64,000 nt of DNA from NCBI RefSeq assembly GCF_000010525.1, contig NC_009937.1:496001-560000 (forward strand). Reading direction: 5' to 3'. This document shows, one piece after another, positions 1-8,348 of this stretch; position 1 is the first letter of the stretch; every line of letters starts with the position of its first letter. The position numbers and the translations under genes are program-made. Source of the stretch: Azorhizobium caulinodans ORS 571. Lineage in GTDB: Bacteria; Pseudomonadota; Alphaproteobacteria; Rhizobiales; Xanthobacteraceae. The notes beneath the pieces are model-generated. The model searched no databases and was not told the DNA's origin. It was given only the letters and a program-made list of their open reading frames with translations.

Positions 1-1101
1 CACATGCGCGGCAGGGCGATGGACTTCTACATCCCCGGCGTGCGCCTCGCGGAACTGCGCGAGACCGGCCTGCGGCTCCAGCGCGGCGGCGTCGGCTTCT
101 ATCCGTCGCAGAACTTCGTCCATATGGACACCGGCGGCGTGCGCATGTGGCCGCGCATGAGCCGCGAGGAACTGGCCCGCGTCTTCCCGGATGGCAAGAC
201 CGTGCTCATTCCCACCGACGGCAAGCCCATGTCCGGCTACCAGCTGGCGCTGGCGGAACTGGAAGCGCGTGGCAGCGTCGCCTCCGACGCGCCGCAGGCC
301 GACGGCTTCAAGGGCATCCGCAATTTCTTCGCCTCCCTGTTCGGCAAGCCGGCGCCGGAGGAAAGCGACGCGGGCGAAGTGGAAGGCGTGCAGCCCGAGC
401 GCGCGCCGCGCGCCACCCAGGTGGCGAGCGCGGCCCCGTCCCGTGCCGCGACCCCGGCTCCGGCGCCCGCCGCTTCTGCGCCTCTGCCGCCGCCGCAGGC
501 CTCCCGTCCGGTCGTGACCGCCGTTTCCACAACGCCGCTGCCCTCCGCCCGTCCGGCCGAGATCGCCGCCGCCGCCATGCTCACCGCCCACGCCACCAAC
601 GCGCCCTTTGCGCCGCTGCCCATCAAGCGGCCGCAGGCGCCGACGCAGGTGGCGAGCCTGGAACCGGCCGGCGCGCCGGTGCCGTTGCCCGCCGTCATCA
701 TGCGCGGCACCAGCGAGCGCAGCGAGATCATGGGGCCGCCGCCCTCCACCGCGCTCGGCTATGCCGCCGGCGGCGACATCGCGTCGGCCCTGCCGCCCAA
801 TCCCGCCATCGCCGCCGCGCCCCAGCCGCGCCTGCGCGGTTCGAGCCGCACGGCTGCGGACATCCCGTTCGGCCGCGTGTTCCGCGGTCCGGGCCTGTGG
901 GGCGAGGCCTATCTCAAGATGCCGGAGACGCGGGTCTTCACCGCCTTCCTCACCGCGCCGCAGGAAGTGGTGGCGCAGGGATTCGGCAAGGACCCCATGG
1001 GCGGCCTCTCCACCTCGCGCTTCAGCGGCGAGGCGATTGCTGTGCTGCCGACCTACGTCTTCCAGGCGCCGCCCGTGCGCCTGAGCCAGCGCGGGCTGTG
1101 A
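1..1101 (+). CDS. DUF882 / YcbK-like peptidase M15-type protein (5' end missing)
   Basis: The frame is open from the first base, so the gene starts before the window and only its last 366 residues are seen. The visible part opens inside the expected zinc site of the DUF882/YcbK branch of the peptidase M15 fold: His1 followed by Asp8 in HMRGRAMDF, then FVHMDTG with His41 and Asp43. Family members act on peptidoglycan in the periplasm. After about residue 90 the protein becomes a long Ala/Pro-rich low-complexity stretch, which suggests a flexible tether, and ends with a more ordered block from about residue 290. The export signal would lie upstream of the window. A hairpin terminator follows the stop codon. 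The fold is clear from the motifs, but the substrate is not. Confidence 0.8.
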   Translation, partial: HMRGRAMDFYIPGVRLAELRETGLRLQRGGVGFYPSQNFVHMDTGGVRMWPRMSREELARVFPDGKTVLIPTDGKPMSGYQLALAELEARGSVASDAPQADGFKGIRNFFASLFGKPAPEESDAGEVEGVQPERAPRATQVASAAPSRAATPAPAPAASAPLPPPQASRPVVTAVSTTPLPSARPAEIAAAAMLTAHATNAPFAPLPIKRPQAPTQVASLEPAGAPVPLPAVIMRGTSERSEIMGPPPSTALGYAAGGDIASALPPNPAIAAAPQPRLRGSSRTAADIPFGRVFRGPGLWGEAYLKMPETRVFTAFLTAPQEVVAQGFGKDPMGGLSTSRFSGEAIAVLPTYVFQAPPVRLSQRGL

Positions 1102-1137
1102 CCCGCGCCTTTCGCGCGACGGTCCAGACATGAAAAA

Positions 1138-1165
1138 GGCCCGGCGCGATGCGCCGGGCCTTTTT
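1138..1165. terminator. Bidirectional intrinsic terminator after DUF882 gene and gapR
   Basis: A perfect 10-bp GC-rich stem (1138-1147 with 1151-1160) has a 3-base loop. It is followed by five T on the plus strand and preceded by five A, which give a T run on the minus strand. It lies between two convergent genes. Confidence 0.85.
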
Positions 1166-1188
1166 GTGTTCCGAGGGGCTGTGCCGCC

Positions 1189-1443
1189 TCAGGCGAGGCC
1201 GAGGGCCTGCATGTAGAGTTCGAGGATCGCTTCCTGCTCCTGACGCTCCTGCGCGTCCTGGCGGCGGATCTGCACGATCTTGCGGACGGCCTTGGAATCG
1301 AAGCCACGCGCCTTCAGCTCCGCATAGACGTCCTTGATGTCGTCCGCGATCGCCTTCTTCTCTTCTTCAAGGCGCTCGATGCGCTCGACGAACTGCCTGA
1401 GCTCATCGGCGGCGACCCCGGTATCAGCCACGTCTGCCGTCAT
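1189..1443 (-). CDS. gapR: GapR-type nucleoid-associated protein (DUF2312)
   Basis: The product is an 84-residue, highly charged coiled-coil protein of the DUF2312 family. In Caulobacter, GapR binds overtwisted AT-rich DNA ahead of replication and transcription forks and stimulates type II topoisomerases. The central [20 protein letters not shown] segment and the [18 protein letters not shown] region carry the family pattern of an acidic helix followed by a basic helix. I chose the ATG at 1443 because AGGAG lies 7 bases upstream; an in-frame ATG further upstream (1485) lacks such a site. It is transcribed alone, toward the shared terminator. Its length matches family members. Confidence in the family is high, and the function is inferred from Caulobacter. 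Confidence 0.9.
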   Translation of the reverse strand: MTADVADTGVAADELRQFVERIERLEEEKKAIADDIKDVYAELKARGFDSKAVRKIVQIRRQDAQERQEQEAILELYMQALGLA

Positions 1444-1581
1444 TCTCTCACTCCTGCCCGCCGTCCGGGCCATGTGCACCATCACGGTGCAGAATTGTCC
1501 TGCGCTCCTCCATCAAGAGCGGTCCGGCCCCGAGAGGCCGCTGTCGAAGGGGAAGGTGGCGCCCGGCCCAAAGCGTGCGCG

Positions 1582-1612
1582 CCCCTCCACCATTGGGGGG
1601 AGGATAGAGGGG
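1582..1612. repeat. Intergenic palindromic repeat (CCCCTCC...GGGGAGG type)
   Basis: A C-rich then G-rich arm pair (CCCCTCC at 1582-1588, a run of G followed by AGG at 1595-1603, and a second GAGGGG) resembles the longer palindromes at 56808-56963. It is probably a dispersed non-coding repeat of this genome. The core paired stem is only about 5 bp. Confidence 0.4.
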
Positions 1613-1639
1613 CAAAGAAGAGCGTCCCGTCAAGGACGC
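1613..1639 (-). terminator. Intrinsic terminator downstream of the DUF1244 gene
   Basis: On the minus strand a 6-bp stem (GCGTCC and GGACGC, 1622-1627 with 1634-1639) is followed directly by the T-rich tail TCTTCTTTG. It lies about 50 bases after the DUF1244 stop codon. Confidence 0.5.
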
Positions 1640-1687
1640 GTCCCCGCAATCCACGCCGGTGGGGAAAACCCCGCAATTCCTGTTGCC

Positions 1688-1993
1688 TCAATGGCTGGGC
1701 TTGGCCTGCTCGAAGGCGGCTTTCTGGGCGTCGGTCGCCTCGCGCTGGTGGAGCGCCTTCCAGTCCTCATAGGGCATGCCGTAGATGGCCTGCCGGCTCT
1801 CGTCCTTGCTCAGCGGCAGGCCCGCTTCCTGGGCTGCGTCCAGATACCAGTTGGACAGGCAGTTGCGGCAGAAGCCGGCGAGGTTCATCAGGTCGATGTT
1901 CTGCACGTCGGTGCGTGCAGCGAGATGCGCCACCAGCCGGCGGAAGGCGGCGGCCTCCAGCTTGGTGCGTTCGTCTTCCGACAGGTCGGTCAT
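1688..1993 (-). CDS. DUF1244 family protein
   Basis: The 101-residue soluble protein belongs to DUF1244, a small alphaproteobacterial family of unknown function. The hallmark FCRNCLSNWY motif (about residues 41-50), with two Cys, is present, followed by the YGMPYEDWKA block. The Cys pair suggests metal or thiol chemistry, but that is inference only. The ATG at 1993 is preceded by GAGGAG. No signal peptide or membrane segment is seen. The gene diverges from the EamA transporter across about 190 bp, and a terminator follows it. Its length is normal for the family. Confidence 0.85.
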   Translation of the reverse strand: MTDLSEDERTKLEAAAFRRLVAHLAARTDVQNIDLMNLAGFCRNCLSNWYLDAAQEAGLPLSKDESRQAIYGMPYEDWKALHQREATDAQKAAFEQAKPSH

Positions 1994-2185
1994 GTTCAGG
2001 CTCCTCGGCGTCCCGCTTGCGCGGGTGTGGGGCGATGTTGGCTCCCGATGTGGCGCGGCGGGGCCGTTCGTGCAAGCTTTAGGCCGCCGCGGCCCCGCCG
2101 TCGCTCCCGCCTGCTTCGAGAATTTTCACGCCTCCATGTCCCTTATCTCCGTGTCTTTCGTCTGCGTCGGCGCGGGTGCGCGCCA

Positions 2186-3085
2186 ATGACGAGCCAGCCT
2201 GCGCCGTCCCTGCGCCTCGCCGCCGGCATTTCCGCCCTCGTGCTGGGCGCGCTCGCCATGGGCGCTTCCGTGCTCTTCGTACGCCTTGCCGATGTCGGTC
2301 CGTTTGCCAGCGCCTTCTGGCGCACCGCCCTCGCGCTGCCCTTCCTGCTGGTCTGGGCGCGGATCGAGACCGGGCCGCGCCTGCCGGTGCCGGATCGGGC
2401 GAGCGTGCTCGCCGGCCTGTTCTTCGCAGGTGACCTCATCTTCTGGCACCTCGCCATTCTCGGCACGACCGTCGCCAATGCGGCGGTCCTGGCCACCACC
2501 TCCCCCATCTGGGTGGCGCTCTATGCCTTCTTCATGCTGCGCGAGCCCTTCACGAAGCCGCTGGTGGCGGGGCTCCTCCTGTGCATCGCCGGTACGCTGG
2601 CGCTGATCGGCCAGAGCTGGCAGTTCGCGCCGGAGAAGCTGGCGGGCGATGCGGCGGGGCTCATCACCGCCATGTTCTTCGCCTCCTATTTTCTCTCCGT
2701 CCGTGTGGCACGGCGGCGGTTCGGGGCGGGGCTCGTGACCTTTCTCTCCACCGCCATCACCAGTCTTGCCCTCCTCGTGGTGGCGCTGGTGATGGAGCCG
2801 GTGCTGCTGCCGCATACGCTTCAGGGCGCGCTCGCCGTGCTGGCGCTGGCCGTGGTGAGCCAGGTGGGCGGGCAGGGGCTTATGGCTGTGGGGCTCTCCG
2901 TGGTGCCGCCGGTTTTCGGCGCGCTGGTCTTCTTTCTGGAGGTGGTGTCGGCGGCGGCGCTTGGCTGGCTGGTGCTCGGCGAGCATCTCGGCCTGCTGCA
3001 ATATTGTGGCGCTGCCCTTATCGTGCTCGGGCTGGTGATGGCGCGCCCGCGCCCCGGCCCGGTTCCGGAACCTGGCCTGCCGTGA
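2186..3085 (+). CDS. EamA/DMT-superfamily membrane transporter
   Basis: The 299-residue integral membrane protein has about ten hydrophobic segments arranged as two EamA halves (roughly residues 10-140 and 155-285). This is the fold of drug/metabolite transporters that export small metabolites or amino acids. Family features include the early FVRLADVGPFASAFWR block and the C-terminal VPPVFGALVFFLEVVSAA block with GEHLG before the last helix. The start was placed at the ATG at 2186 because the preceding in-frame residues are not membrane-like. No clear Shine-Dalgarno is visible there. The substrate cannot be told from sequence. Confidence 0.85.
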   Translation: MTSQPAPSLRLAAGISALVLGALAMGASVLFVRLADVGPFASAFWRTALALPFLLVWARIETGPRLPVPDRASVLAGLFFAGDLIFWHLAILGTTVANAAVLATTSPIWVALYAFFMLREPFTKPLVAGLLLCIAGTLALIGQSWQFAPEKLAGDAAGLITAMFFASYFLSVRVARRRFGAGLVTFLSTAITSLALLVVALVMEPVLLPHTLQGALAVLALAVVSQVGGQGLMAVGLSVVPPVFGALVFFLEVVSAAALGWLVLGEHLGLLQYCGAALIVLGLVMARPRPGPVPEPGLP

Positions 3086-3303
3086 GGGTCGGCGTGGGGC
3101 GCCTCCATGCTGCCGCCTTCCGGTGTCAGGGAAGCCGGCCGGCCCGGCCCGTCCGGCGCCGATTCCCTCTTATTCTCCGCCGTGTTGACGGCCAGACCTC
3201 CGGCAGGCACACAACGGCGCTCATGGTGTCAGACGATCCGAAGCACTCCGCAGGCATGATCCGACCGTTTCTCCACCATCTGGAGTATTTCCGCGCGATC
3301 CGG

Positions 3304-3807
3304 ATGCGGATGCGCGCACGCCTTCCGTTGCTGCTGGCGCTGCTAGGCACCGTCGGTCTGTTCAGCGTCGTCCTTCCCGATCCCGCCGCGGCCGACTTCC
3401 GCCTCTGCAACCGCACGCAGAGCCGCGTGGGGGTGGCCATCGGCTACAAGGAAGGGGAGAACTGGGCCACGGAAGGCTGGTGGAACATCGCCGCCAACAG
3501 CTGCGAGACGCTGCTGCGCGGGGATCTCGTTGCGCGCTTCTATTATCTCTATGCCGTCGATTACGACCAAGGCGGCGAGTGGTCCGGCAAGGCCTTCATG
3601 TGCACCCGCGACAAGGAATTCACCATCCGCGGGGTGGAGGACTGCCTCGCGCGCGGCTTCGACCGCACCGGCTTCCTTGAGGTGGATACCAAGGAGCAGA
3701 AGGGCTGGACGGTGCAGCTCACCGAGAGCAACCAGACCGGCACCCGCCCGCAGGGGGCGGCCTCACCCGCGCCCATGCCGCCGCCGGCACCTCCGGCGCG
3801 CCGCTGA
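3304..3807 (+). CDS. Exported DUF1036 family protein
   Basis: The product is a secreted protein of about 167 residues. A basic N-terminus (MRMRARLP) leads into a hydrophobic core and an AAA cleavage site before DFRLCNRTQ, the usual start of the DUF1036 domain. The domain has the typical Cys-containing LCNRT, NSCETLLRG and EWSGKAFMC blocks. A Pro/Ala-rich tail follows. DUF1036 proteins are periplasmic and of unknown function. In-frame ATGs at 3223 and 3256 would add up to 27 residues before the signal; I prefer 3304 because it gives an ordinary n-region, but no start has a strong ribosome-binding site. The gene converges on the TPR gene. Confidence 0.8.
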   Translation: MRMRARLPLLLALLGTVGLFSVVLPDPAAADFRLCNRTQSRVGVAIGYKEGENWATEGWWNIAANSCETLLRGDLVARFYYLYAVDYDQGGEWSGKAFMCTRDKEFTIRGVEDCLARGFDRTGFLEVDTKEQKGWTVQLTESNQTGTRPQGAASPAPMPPPAPPARR

Positions 3808-3817
3808 AGCCGGGACC

Positions 3818-4552
3818 TCAGATGCCCCGGCCGTCCACCTTGGTGGCGAGCTGGGAGACCAGTTCCTTGGCAGGCGCGAGGTTGGGATTGACGGCGAGCG
3901 CCTTGCGGGCCGCCTCCAGCGCGCGCGGCTCGTCGCCGATCTCGCGCAGGATCATCGCGAGGCCGAGCAGCATGGTGTAGTGGCGCGGCTCGCGGGCCAG
4001 CACCTCGCGGATGTCGAGCAGCGCATCCGCGTAATCGTCCTGGAGATAATAGACCGTGGCCCGGCGGCTGAAGCCGGCGAGCGAGTCGGGCTCGATCTCC
4101 ACCACCTGATCGAGCAGGGCGAGGGCGAGATCATACTGCTTGGCTTCAGCGGCGGCATTGGCGCGGGCGAGCAGGAGTTCGCCGGCCGTGCTCTGGGTCT
4201 CGCCGAGGAGCGGCTCCAGCCGTTCGCCCACGGCTTCCGCGGTTGCCTCGTCGGGCGCGAGCCGCAGGGCCTCGAACAGGGCGTTGATCTGGGTGCGCTT
4301 GTCGCGGGGCGGCTTGGGGCGGGGGGCTGTCTCGGCGGGCGCAGTTGCCTCGGGCCTTGACGGCACGGGTCCCGTCGTCTGCGCCTCGGCCTGCGAGGCG
4401 GCGGCCAGCGCCACCGCCAGCACGAGGGCCATGCGGCGCGACTTGAAGTGCGTCACCAGCGCCGCGCGCGTGGTGACCCGGCTCCCGCGGAGCGCGAGCT
4501 TCTTGGATGGGATGCGTCCGGGATGCGGAGCAAGAATGCGCGGCGGCTTCAT
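3818..4552 (-). CDS. Exported tetratricopeptide-repeat protein
   Basis: The product has about 244 residues: a basic N-terminus, an export signal (ALVLAVALAAASQAEA), a Pro/Ala-rich linker, then at least three TPR-like helix pairs. These carry the typical spacing of Ala, Tyr and Pro in AAAEAKQYDLALALLDQVVE, RRATVYYLQDDYADALLD and ALEAARKALAVNPN. Such proteins are usually periplasmic or envelope scaffolds. The start is uncertain. ATG 4552 leaves a long n-region; a GTG nearer the signal (about 4462) would give a classical short signal peptide. No partner gene is evident; rpmJ lies upstream on the same strand. Confidence 0.7.
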   Translation of the reverse strand: MKPPRILAPHPGRIPSKKLALRGSRVTTRAALVTHFKSRRMALVLAVALAAASQAEAQTTGPVPSRPEATAPAETAPRPKPPRDKRTQINALFEALRLAPDEATAEAVGERLEPLLGETQSTAGELLLARANAAAEAKQYDLALALLDQVVEIEPDSLAGFSRRATVYYLQDDYADALLDIREVLAREPRHYTMLLGLAMILREIGDEPRALEAARKALAVNPNLAPAKELVSQLATKVDGRGI

Positions 4553-4647
4553 GAGCCAAGTGTCGGGCGCAAGGGTGCGCCCGTCAACACCGAGGCCGGC
4601 CAAGCCGCGCATCTGTGATCGCGCCGCACGGAGCGGCGCGGCAGACC

Positions 4648-4773
4648 TCAGCCCTGGCGCGCCTTGTAGCGCTTCTGGGTCTTGTTGATGATGTAGATGC
4701 GGCCCTTGCGACGGACCAGACGGTTGTCGCGGTGACGGCCGAGCAGGGACTTCAGCGAGTTGCGGATCTTCAT
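4648..4773 (-). CDS. rpmJ: 50S ribosomal protein bL36
   Basis: This 41-residue protein begins [18 protein letters not shown] and ends with [11 protein letters not shown], the alphaproteobacterial bL36 form that lacks the zinc-binding Cys/His set of the C+ type. It is a component of the large ribosomal subunit near the peptidyl-transferase region. The ATG is at 4773 and the stop at 4648. It stands alone between a TPR gene and an ABC1 kinase, as is common for rpmJ in this clade. A GC-rich hairpin (4621-4639, no T tract) follows it on the minus strand. Identification is secure. Confidence 0.95.
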   Translation of the reverse strand: MKIRNSLKSLLGRHRDNRLVRRKGRIYIINKTQKRYKARQG

Positions 4774-4914
4774 GACACTTGCCTTCGGCCGACCGCGGCG
4801 CGCTTCACCGCGCGGCTCATCGGGCCATTAGAATGGATCGGAGCGCGCCTGATACGGGGCGCGCGGACGGATGTCAATTCCCGAGCGTTGCCAAGGGTTC
4901 GAATCCCGCCCTGT

Positions 4915-6270
4915 TCACAGGCCGGCCTCCGCCAGCGCCTCCGCCTGACGGGCCGCAACCGCCTCGTGGGAGAAACCGACGATGGCCTCCTCGAACAGCG
5001 CATGGAAATTCTGCTCGGCCCTCAGGTGCAGGAAGACGGCACCGAGGCCGATGGCGGCCCGGTCCATGAAGACGAATTCGCGGGGCACCGTCACGGGGCC
5101 GAGGCGCTTCAGGGCGGTGTGCACCTGGAAGGCCTCCTTCCGGCCGTACTGGCCCGGCTCCACGCCGTCGGCGATGGTGCGCACCCGGTCGTCCAGCAGC
5201 GGGCCATAGATGAAGCGCGCCCAGATGTTGAGGGTGTCGATGAGTTCGCGGGTGAGGCCGTTGAAGCCCCACGTCTCATAGGCATGGACCACGCGGGCCT
5301 CGTCATGCGCCTCAAGGCCCCGGTAGAGGTCCACCACGCCCGCCACGAAGCGCGGCGGGAAGATGCGGATGCAGCCGTAATCGAGCAGGTTGATGCCCTG
5401 CGGCCCGCCATCCGCATCCGTGAAGACGGTATAATTGCCGAGGTGGGGGTCGCCATGGATGACGCCATACTGGCTGAAGGGCAGCCACCAGGCGGTGAAC
5501 ATGGCCCGCGCCAGCAGGTTGCGCTCCTCGAGGCTGTGATCCTTGAAGGCGAGGATCTTGGTGCCTTCCAGCCATTGCAGCGTCAGCAGGCGGCCGGTGG
5601 AAAGGTCGTCACGCACATGGGGCACGCGCACATGGGGCTGGCCGGCGAGCATCCGCGCATAGAGCTTCGCGTGCTTGGCCTCGCGCCGGTAATCCAGTTC
5701 CTCGCGGATGCGGGCGCCGATCTCGGTGGCGATCTCCCGCGTGTCGATGGCCGGGTCCATGCGGCGGTGAATGGAGAAGAGGACGTCCAACTGGTTGAGG
5801 TCCGCCTCCACGGCGGCCTGCATGTCCGGATACTGGAGCTTGCAGGCGAGCTGGTCGCCATCGAGCGCCACCGCCCGGTGCACCTGCCCCAGCGAGGCGG
5901 CGGCGGCGGGCTTGTGCTCGAAGGAGGAGAAGCGGCTTTCCCAGTCGCGGCCCAGCTCGGCCATCATGCGACGGCGCACGAAGCTCCAGCCCATGGGCGG
6001 GGCATCGCTCTGGAGCTTCTGGAGTTCGCTCGCATATTCCGGCGGCAGCACGTCCGGCACGGTGGCCATGAGCTGCGCCACCTTCATGAGCGGCCCCTTG
6101 AGCCCGCCGAGCGCCGCCGCCAGCGCTTCCGCGTTGCCCGCGCCCGCCCCGCCCATCAGCCGCGCGCCGGCGATGCGCGCGGCAACGCCCCCCACATTCA
6201 CGCCCACACGGGCATAGCGCGCGGCGCGCGCGGAGAAGCGGTTGCGTTCGGCATCGTCTTGAGAAGTCAT
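4915..6270 (-). CDS. ABC1/AarF (UbiB-like) atypical kinase
   Basis: The 451-residue protein belongs to the ABC1/UbiB/COQ8 atypical kinase family, which supports ubiquinone biosynthesis or lipid homeostasis. Visible motifs in order are GPLMKVAQ (the family's KxGQ, here KxAQ), the Ala-rich nucleotide loop AAAASLGQVHRA, the ACKLQYP lysine, EELDYRREA, the catalytic HGDPHLGN and the metal-binding DYG. The C-terminus lacks the transmembrane helices of UbiB proper, so this is probably the soluble alphaproteobacterial paralogue. It follows the DUF6790 membrane gene on the same strand with a 34-bp gap, so the two may be co-transcribed. The ATG start is at 6270. Confidence 0.88.
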   Translation of the reverse strand: MTSQDDAERNRFSARAARYARVGVNVGGVAARIAGARLMGGAGAGNAEALAAALGGLKGPLMKVAQLMATVPDVLPPEYASELQKLQSDAPPMGWSFVRRRMMAELGRDWESRFSSFEHKPAAAASLGQVHRAVALDGDQLACKLQYPDMQAAVEADLNQLDVLFSIHRRMDPAIDTREIATEIGARIREELDYRREAKHAKLYARMLAGQPHVRVPHVRDDLSTGRLLTLQWLEGTKILAFKDHSLEERNLLARAMFTAWWLPFSQYGVIHGDPHLGNYTVFTDADGGPQGINLLDYGCIRIFPPRFVAGVVDLYRGLEAHDEARVVHAYETWGFNGLTRELIDTLNIWARFIYGPLLDDRVRTIADGVEPGQYGRKEAFQVHTALKRLGPVTVPREFVFMDRAAIGLGAVFLHLRAEQNFHALFEEAIVGFSHEAVAARQAEALAEAGL

Positions 6271-6304
6271 GGGGCGCCTTTTCTGCTCGCCCCCTTTACG
6301 CCGC

Positions 6305-6790
6305 TCAGCTGCGTGCGGATCGGACGGTGAGCGCCAGGAGGACGAGCAGGGAGAGAGGGGTCAGCACGTCTGTATAAAGAATGGGGCCGGCATTGCCGGC
6401 CGCAAGATTGCCCGTGCTCACGATCTGCACGACGTGACCCACCGCCGCGCCCCCGAGGAAGCCGCCCGTCATCACCGCCACCGCAAGGCGATAGCCCCAG
6501 TTGCGGTACCACACGCCGATGAGGCCGGCGACACCGATGCCGAGATTGGCGACGCCCACCTCGAACTGGAATGGGCTCGGCGCCCAGCCGATGCTGGCGG
6601 CGGCCTGGGCGGCGAAGACAATGTGCCCGAGCGCCGCCCACAGGCCGACGAGGCCGACCGGAAAGAGCAGGATGTAGGCGATGAGCCGCTCCAGCACGAA
6701 GCCGGCGGTGCGGGTCTGCGTCCGGCGCACGGAAAGGCCGGTGCAGAGGAGAACCAGCACCCACGCGATGATCGGAACCCAGAAGACCAT
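6305..6790 (-). CDS. DUF6790-like integral membrane protein
   Basis: The 161-residue hydrophobic protein has about four membrane helices (about residues 1-20, 35-60, 80-95 and 130-155) and conserved-looking loops (HIVFAAQAAASIGWAPSPFQFEVG; HVVQIVSTGNLAAGN). The pattern matches the DUF6790 family of unknown function; the assignment rests on overall resemblance. The ATG at 6790 follows a G-rich stretch. The gene lies just upstream of the ABC1 kinase on the same strand and probably shares its transcript. It diverges from the copper-linked gene at 6909. Confidence 0.65.
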   Translation of the reverse strand: MVFWVPIIAWVLVLLCTGLSVRRTQTRTAGFVLERLIAYILLFPVGLVGLWAALGHIVFAAQAAASIGWAPSPFQFEVGVANLGIGVAGLIGVWYRNWGYRLAVAVMTGGFLGGAAVGHVVQIVSTGNLAAGNAGPILYTDVLTPLSLLVLLALTVRSARS

Positions 6791-6908
6791 TTTCCCGCCC
6801 CGCCAAATGACCCAAGGAAATCAATTCATACCATCGACGCCGGGGATTGGCGCCCCTGCGGCGTGGCTGCGCTTGCGCCGGGGCCGGGGCAGCCCTAGAG
6901 GTCTGGTC

Positions 6909-7289
6909 ATGAGCTTCTGGCGCGCACCACGATCGGGCTTCGGGCGGTGGGTCTTCCCCCTGTTGCTGGCCTATGCGCTGCTCATCCAGTCCGTCATCGG
7001 CACGCTGGCTTCGACCGAGCACAGCGTTGGTGTGGCTGCCGGCTTCGTCTGCGAAGGCAGCGCGGGCACGGACCACGGCCCGTCGGACGGCGCGGGACAC
7101 GATGCCCTGTGCTGCGTCTTCGGCTGCACGGCCGCCGCCGCGCCGGCTCTGCTCGATCCGCCGGCGCCTTTTCTCCTGACAGAGCGCGACACCGCCGTCA
7201 TCCGCCTCGCTCCGCTGCCCGACGGCGCACCGGCGCGGGCGCGGCGTCAGCTCTCCTTTGCGGCCCGGGGGCCTCCGGCGCGGGTCTGA
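6909..7289 (+). CDS. DUF2946-like exported protein, copper-locus type
   Basis: The 126-residue protein has a Trp/Arg N-terminus, one hydrophobic signal or anchor segment (WVFPLLLAYALLIQSVIGTL) and a short periplasmic part with His and Cys (HDALCCVFGCTA). The layout resembles DUF2946 proteins, which often sit beside copper-handling genes. The next gene, 46 bp downstream, encodes a copper-binding YcnI-PCuAC fusion, so a role in periplasmic copper handling is likely by context. The ATG at 6909 was chosen because the membrane segment follows it directly; no strong ribosome-binding site is seen. The family call is moderate. Confidence 0.6.
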   Translation: MSFWRAPRSGFGRWVFPLLLAYALLIQSVIGTLASTEHSVGVAAGFVCEGSAGTDHGPSDGAGHDALCCVFGCTAAAAPALLDPPAPFLLTERDTAVIRLAPLPDGAPARARRQLSFAARGPPARV

Positions 7290-7335
7290 TCCCCCGCCAC
7301 CGATCTTCCCCTTTCAGGTCCTTCAGGAGACTGTC

Positions 7336-8313
7336 ATGACCCAGACGTTCGTTTCGCGCGCGCGCCCGCTTGCCGTGGCCGCGCTGGTTTCGCTCACCGC
7401 CGGTTCCGCCTCCGCCCATGTGGTGCTGGCGCAGAAGGAAGCCCAGCCGGGTTCCTATCAGGGCACGCTCAAGGTGGGTCACGGCTGCGACGGCAGCGCG
7501 ACCACCGCCATCAAGGTCACCATTCCCGAGGGCGTGGTGGGTGTGAAGCCCCAGCCCAAGGCCGGCTGGACCATCGCCATCGAGACCGGCCCTTATGCCA
7601 AGGCCTATCCGATGATGCACGGCAAGCCCGCCACCGAGGGCGTGAAGACCATCACCTGGTCCGGCGGCAACCTGCCCGACGCTTATTATGACGAGTTCGT
7701 CTTCGTCTCGACCCTCACCCCGGACGTGGCCGGCCAGACCCTTTATTTCCCGGTGCTCCAGACCTGCGAGAAGGGCTCCACCAACTGGGCGGAGACGCCG
7801 GTTGCCGGCCAGCCCGTGCCGCCGCGTCCCCCGGCCATCCTCAAGGTGGCGCAGGCGGCAGCCTCCGCTCCGGCCGCTTCGGCGCAGGTGAAGGTGGGCG
7901 ATCTCGTCCTTGACGCGCCCTGGACGCGCGCAACCCCTGGCGGGGCCAAGGTGGCCGGCGGCTTCCTCAAGATCACCAACACCGGCAGCGCGCCGGACAA
8001 GCTGCTGTCCGCCAGCTTCGAGCGGGCGGCCAAGGGCGAGGTGCATGAGATGAGCATGGCCAACGGCGTCATGACCATGCGCGAGCTGGCCGGCGGCCTC
8101 GAGATCGCGCCCGGCAAGACCGTCGAACTGGCGCCGGGCGGCTACCACCTCATGTTCATGGACCTGAAGCAGCCGCTGAAGGAAGGCGAGAAAGTGAAGG
8201 GCACCCTCGTGTTCGAGAAGGCCGGCAAGGTGGACGTGACCTTCGACGTGCGCGGCATCGGCGCGACGGCCCCCGCCGCCGGCGGGATGGGCAACATGGG
8301 CCACCAGCACTGA
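7336..8313 (+). CDS. YcnI (DUF1775)-PCuAC fusion, periplasmic copper chaperone
   Basis: This 325-residue exported protein fuses two copper-binding domains. The signal peptide ends ASA before His28, so the mature protein starts with the histidine that YcnI proteins use in their copper site. The YcnI/DUF1775 domain runs to about residue 175. An Ala-rich linker follows, then a PCuAC domain from about residue 194 with the H-x-M...M...H-x-M copper(I) pattern in VHEMSM, MTMRE and GGYHLMFMD. A Met/His tail (GNMGHQH) ends the protein. PCuAC proteins deliver Cu(I) to cytochrome oxidase. AGGAGA lies 5 bases before the ATG. It is probably co-transcribed with the DUF2946-like gene. Confidence 0.88.
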   Translation: MTQTFVSRARPLAVAALVSLTAGSASAHVVLAQKEAQPGSYQGTLKVGHGCDGSATTAIKVTIPEGVVGVKPQPKAGWTIAIETGPYAKAYPMMHGKPATEGVKTITWSGGNLPDAYYDEFVFVSTLTPDVAGQTLYFPVLQTCEKGSTNWAETPVAGQPVPPRPPAILKVAQAAASAPAASAQVKVGDLVLDAPWTRATPGGAKVAGGFLKITNTGSAPDKLLSASFERAAKGEVHEMSMANGVMTMRELAGGLEIAPGKTVELAPGGYHLMFMDLKQPLKEGEKVKGTLVFEKAGKVDVTFDVRGIGATAPAAGGMGNMGHQH

Positions 8314-8319
8314 ACGGGG

Positions 8320-8348
8320 GAGGGCGCGGGCGGTTCGTCCGCGCCCTC
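8320..8348. terminator. Hairpin between convergent copper and LysR genes
   Basis: A perfect 10-bp stem, GAGGGCGCGG with CCGCGCCCTC, has a 9-base loop. It lies at the junction of two convergent genes and overlaps the LysR stop codon. There is no T tract, so termination is inferred from position only. Confidence 0.4.

Noticed and set aside
4895-4907. T-loop-like GGGTTCGAATCCC near the ABC1 kinase stop
   Set aside because: Only three base pairs of a T stem form, and no matching acceptor stem, anticodon arm or D arm is found upstream. It is not a tRNA or a tRNA fragment that can be supported.
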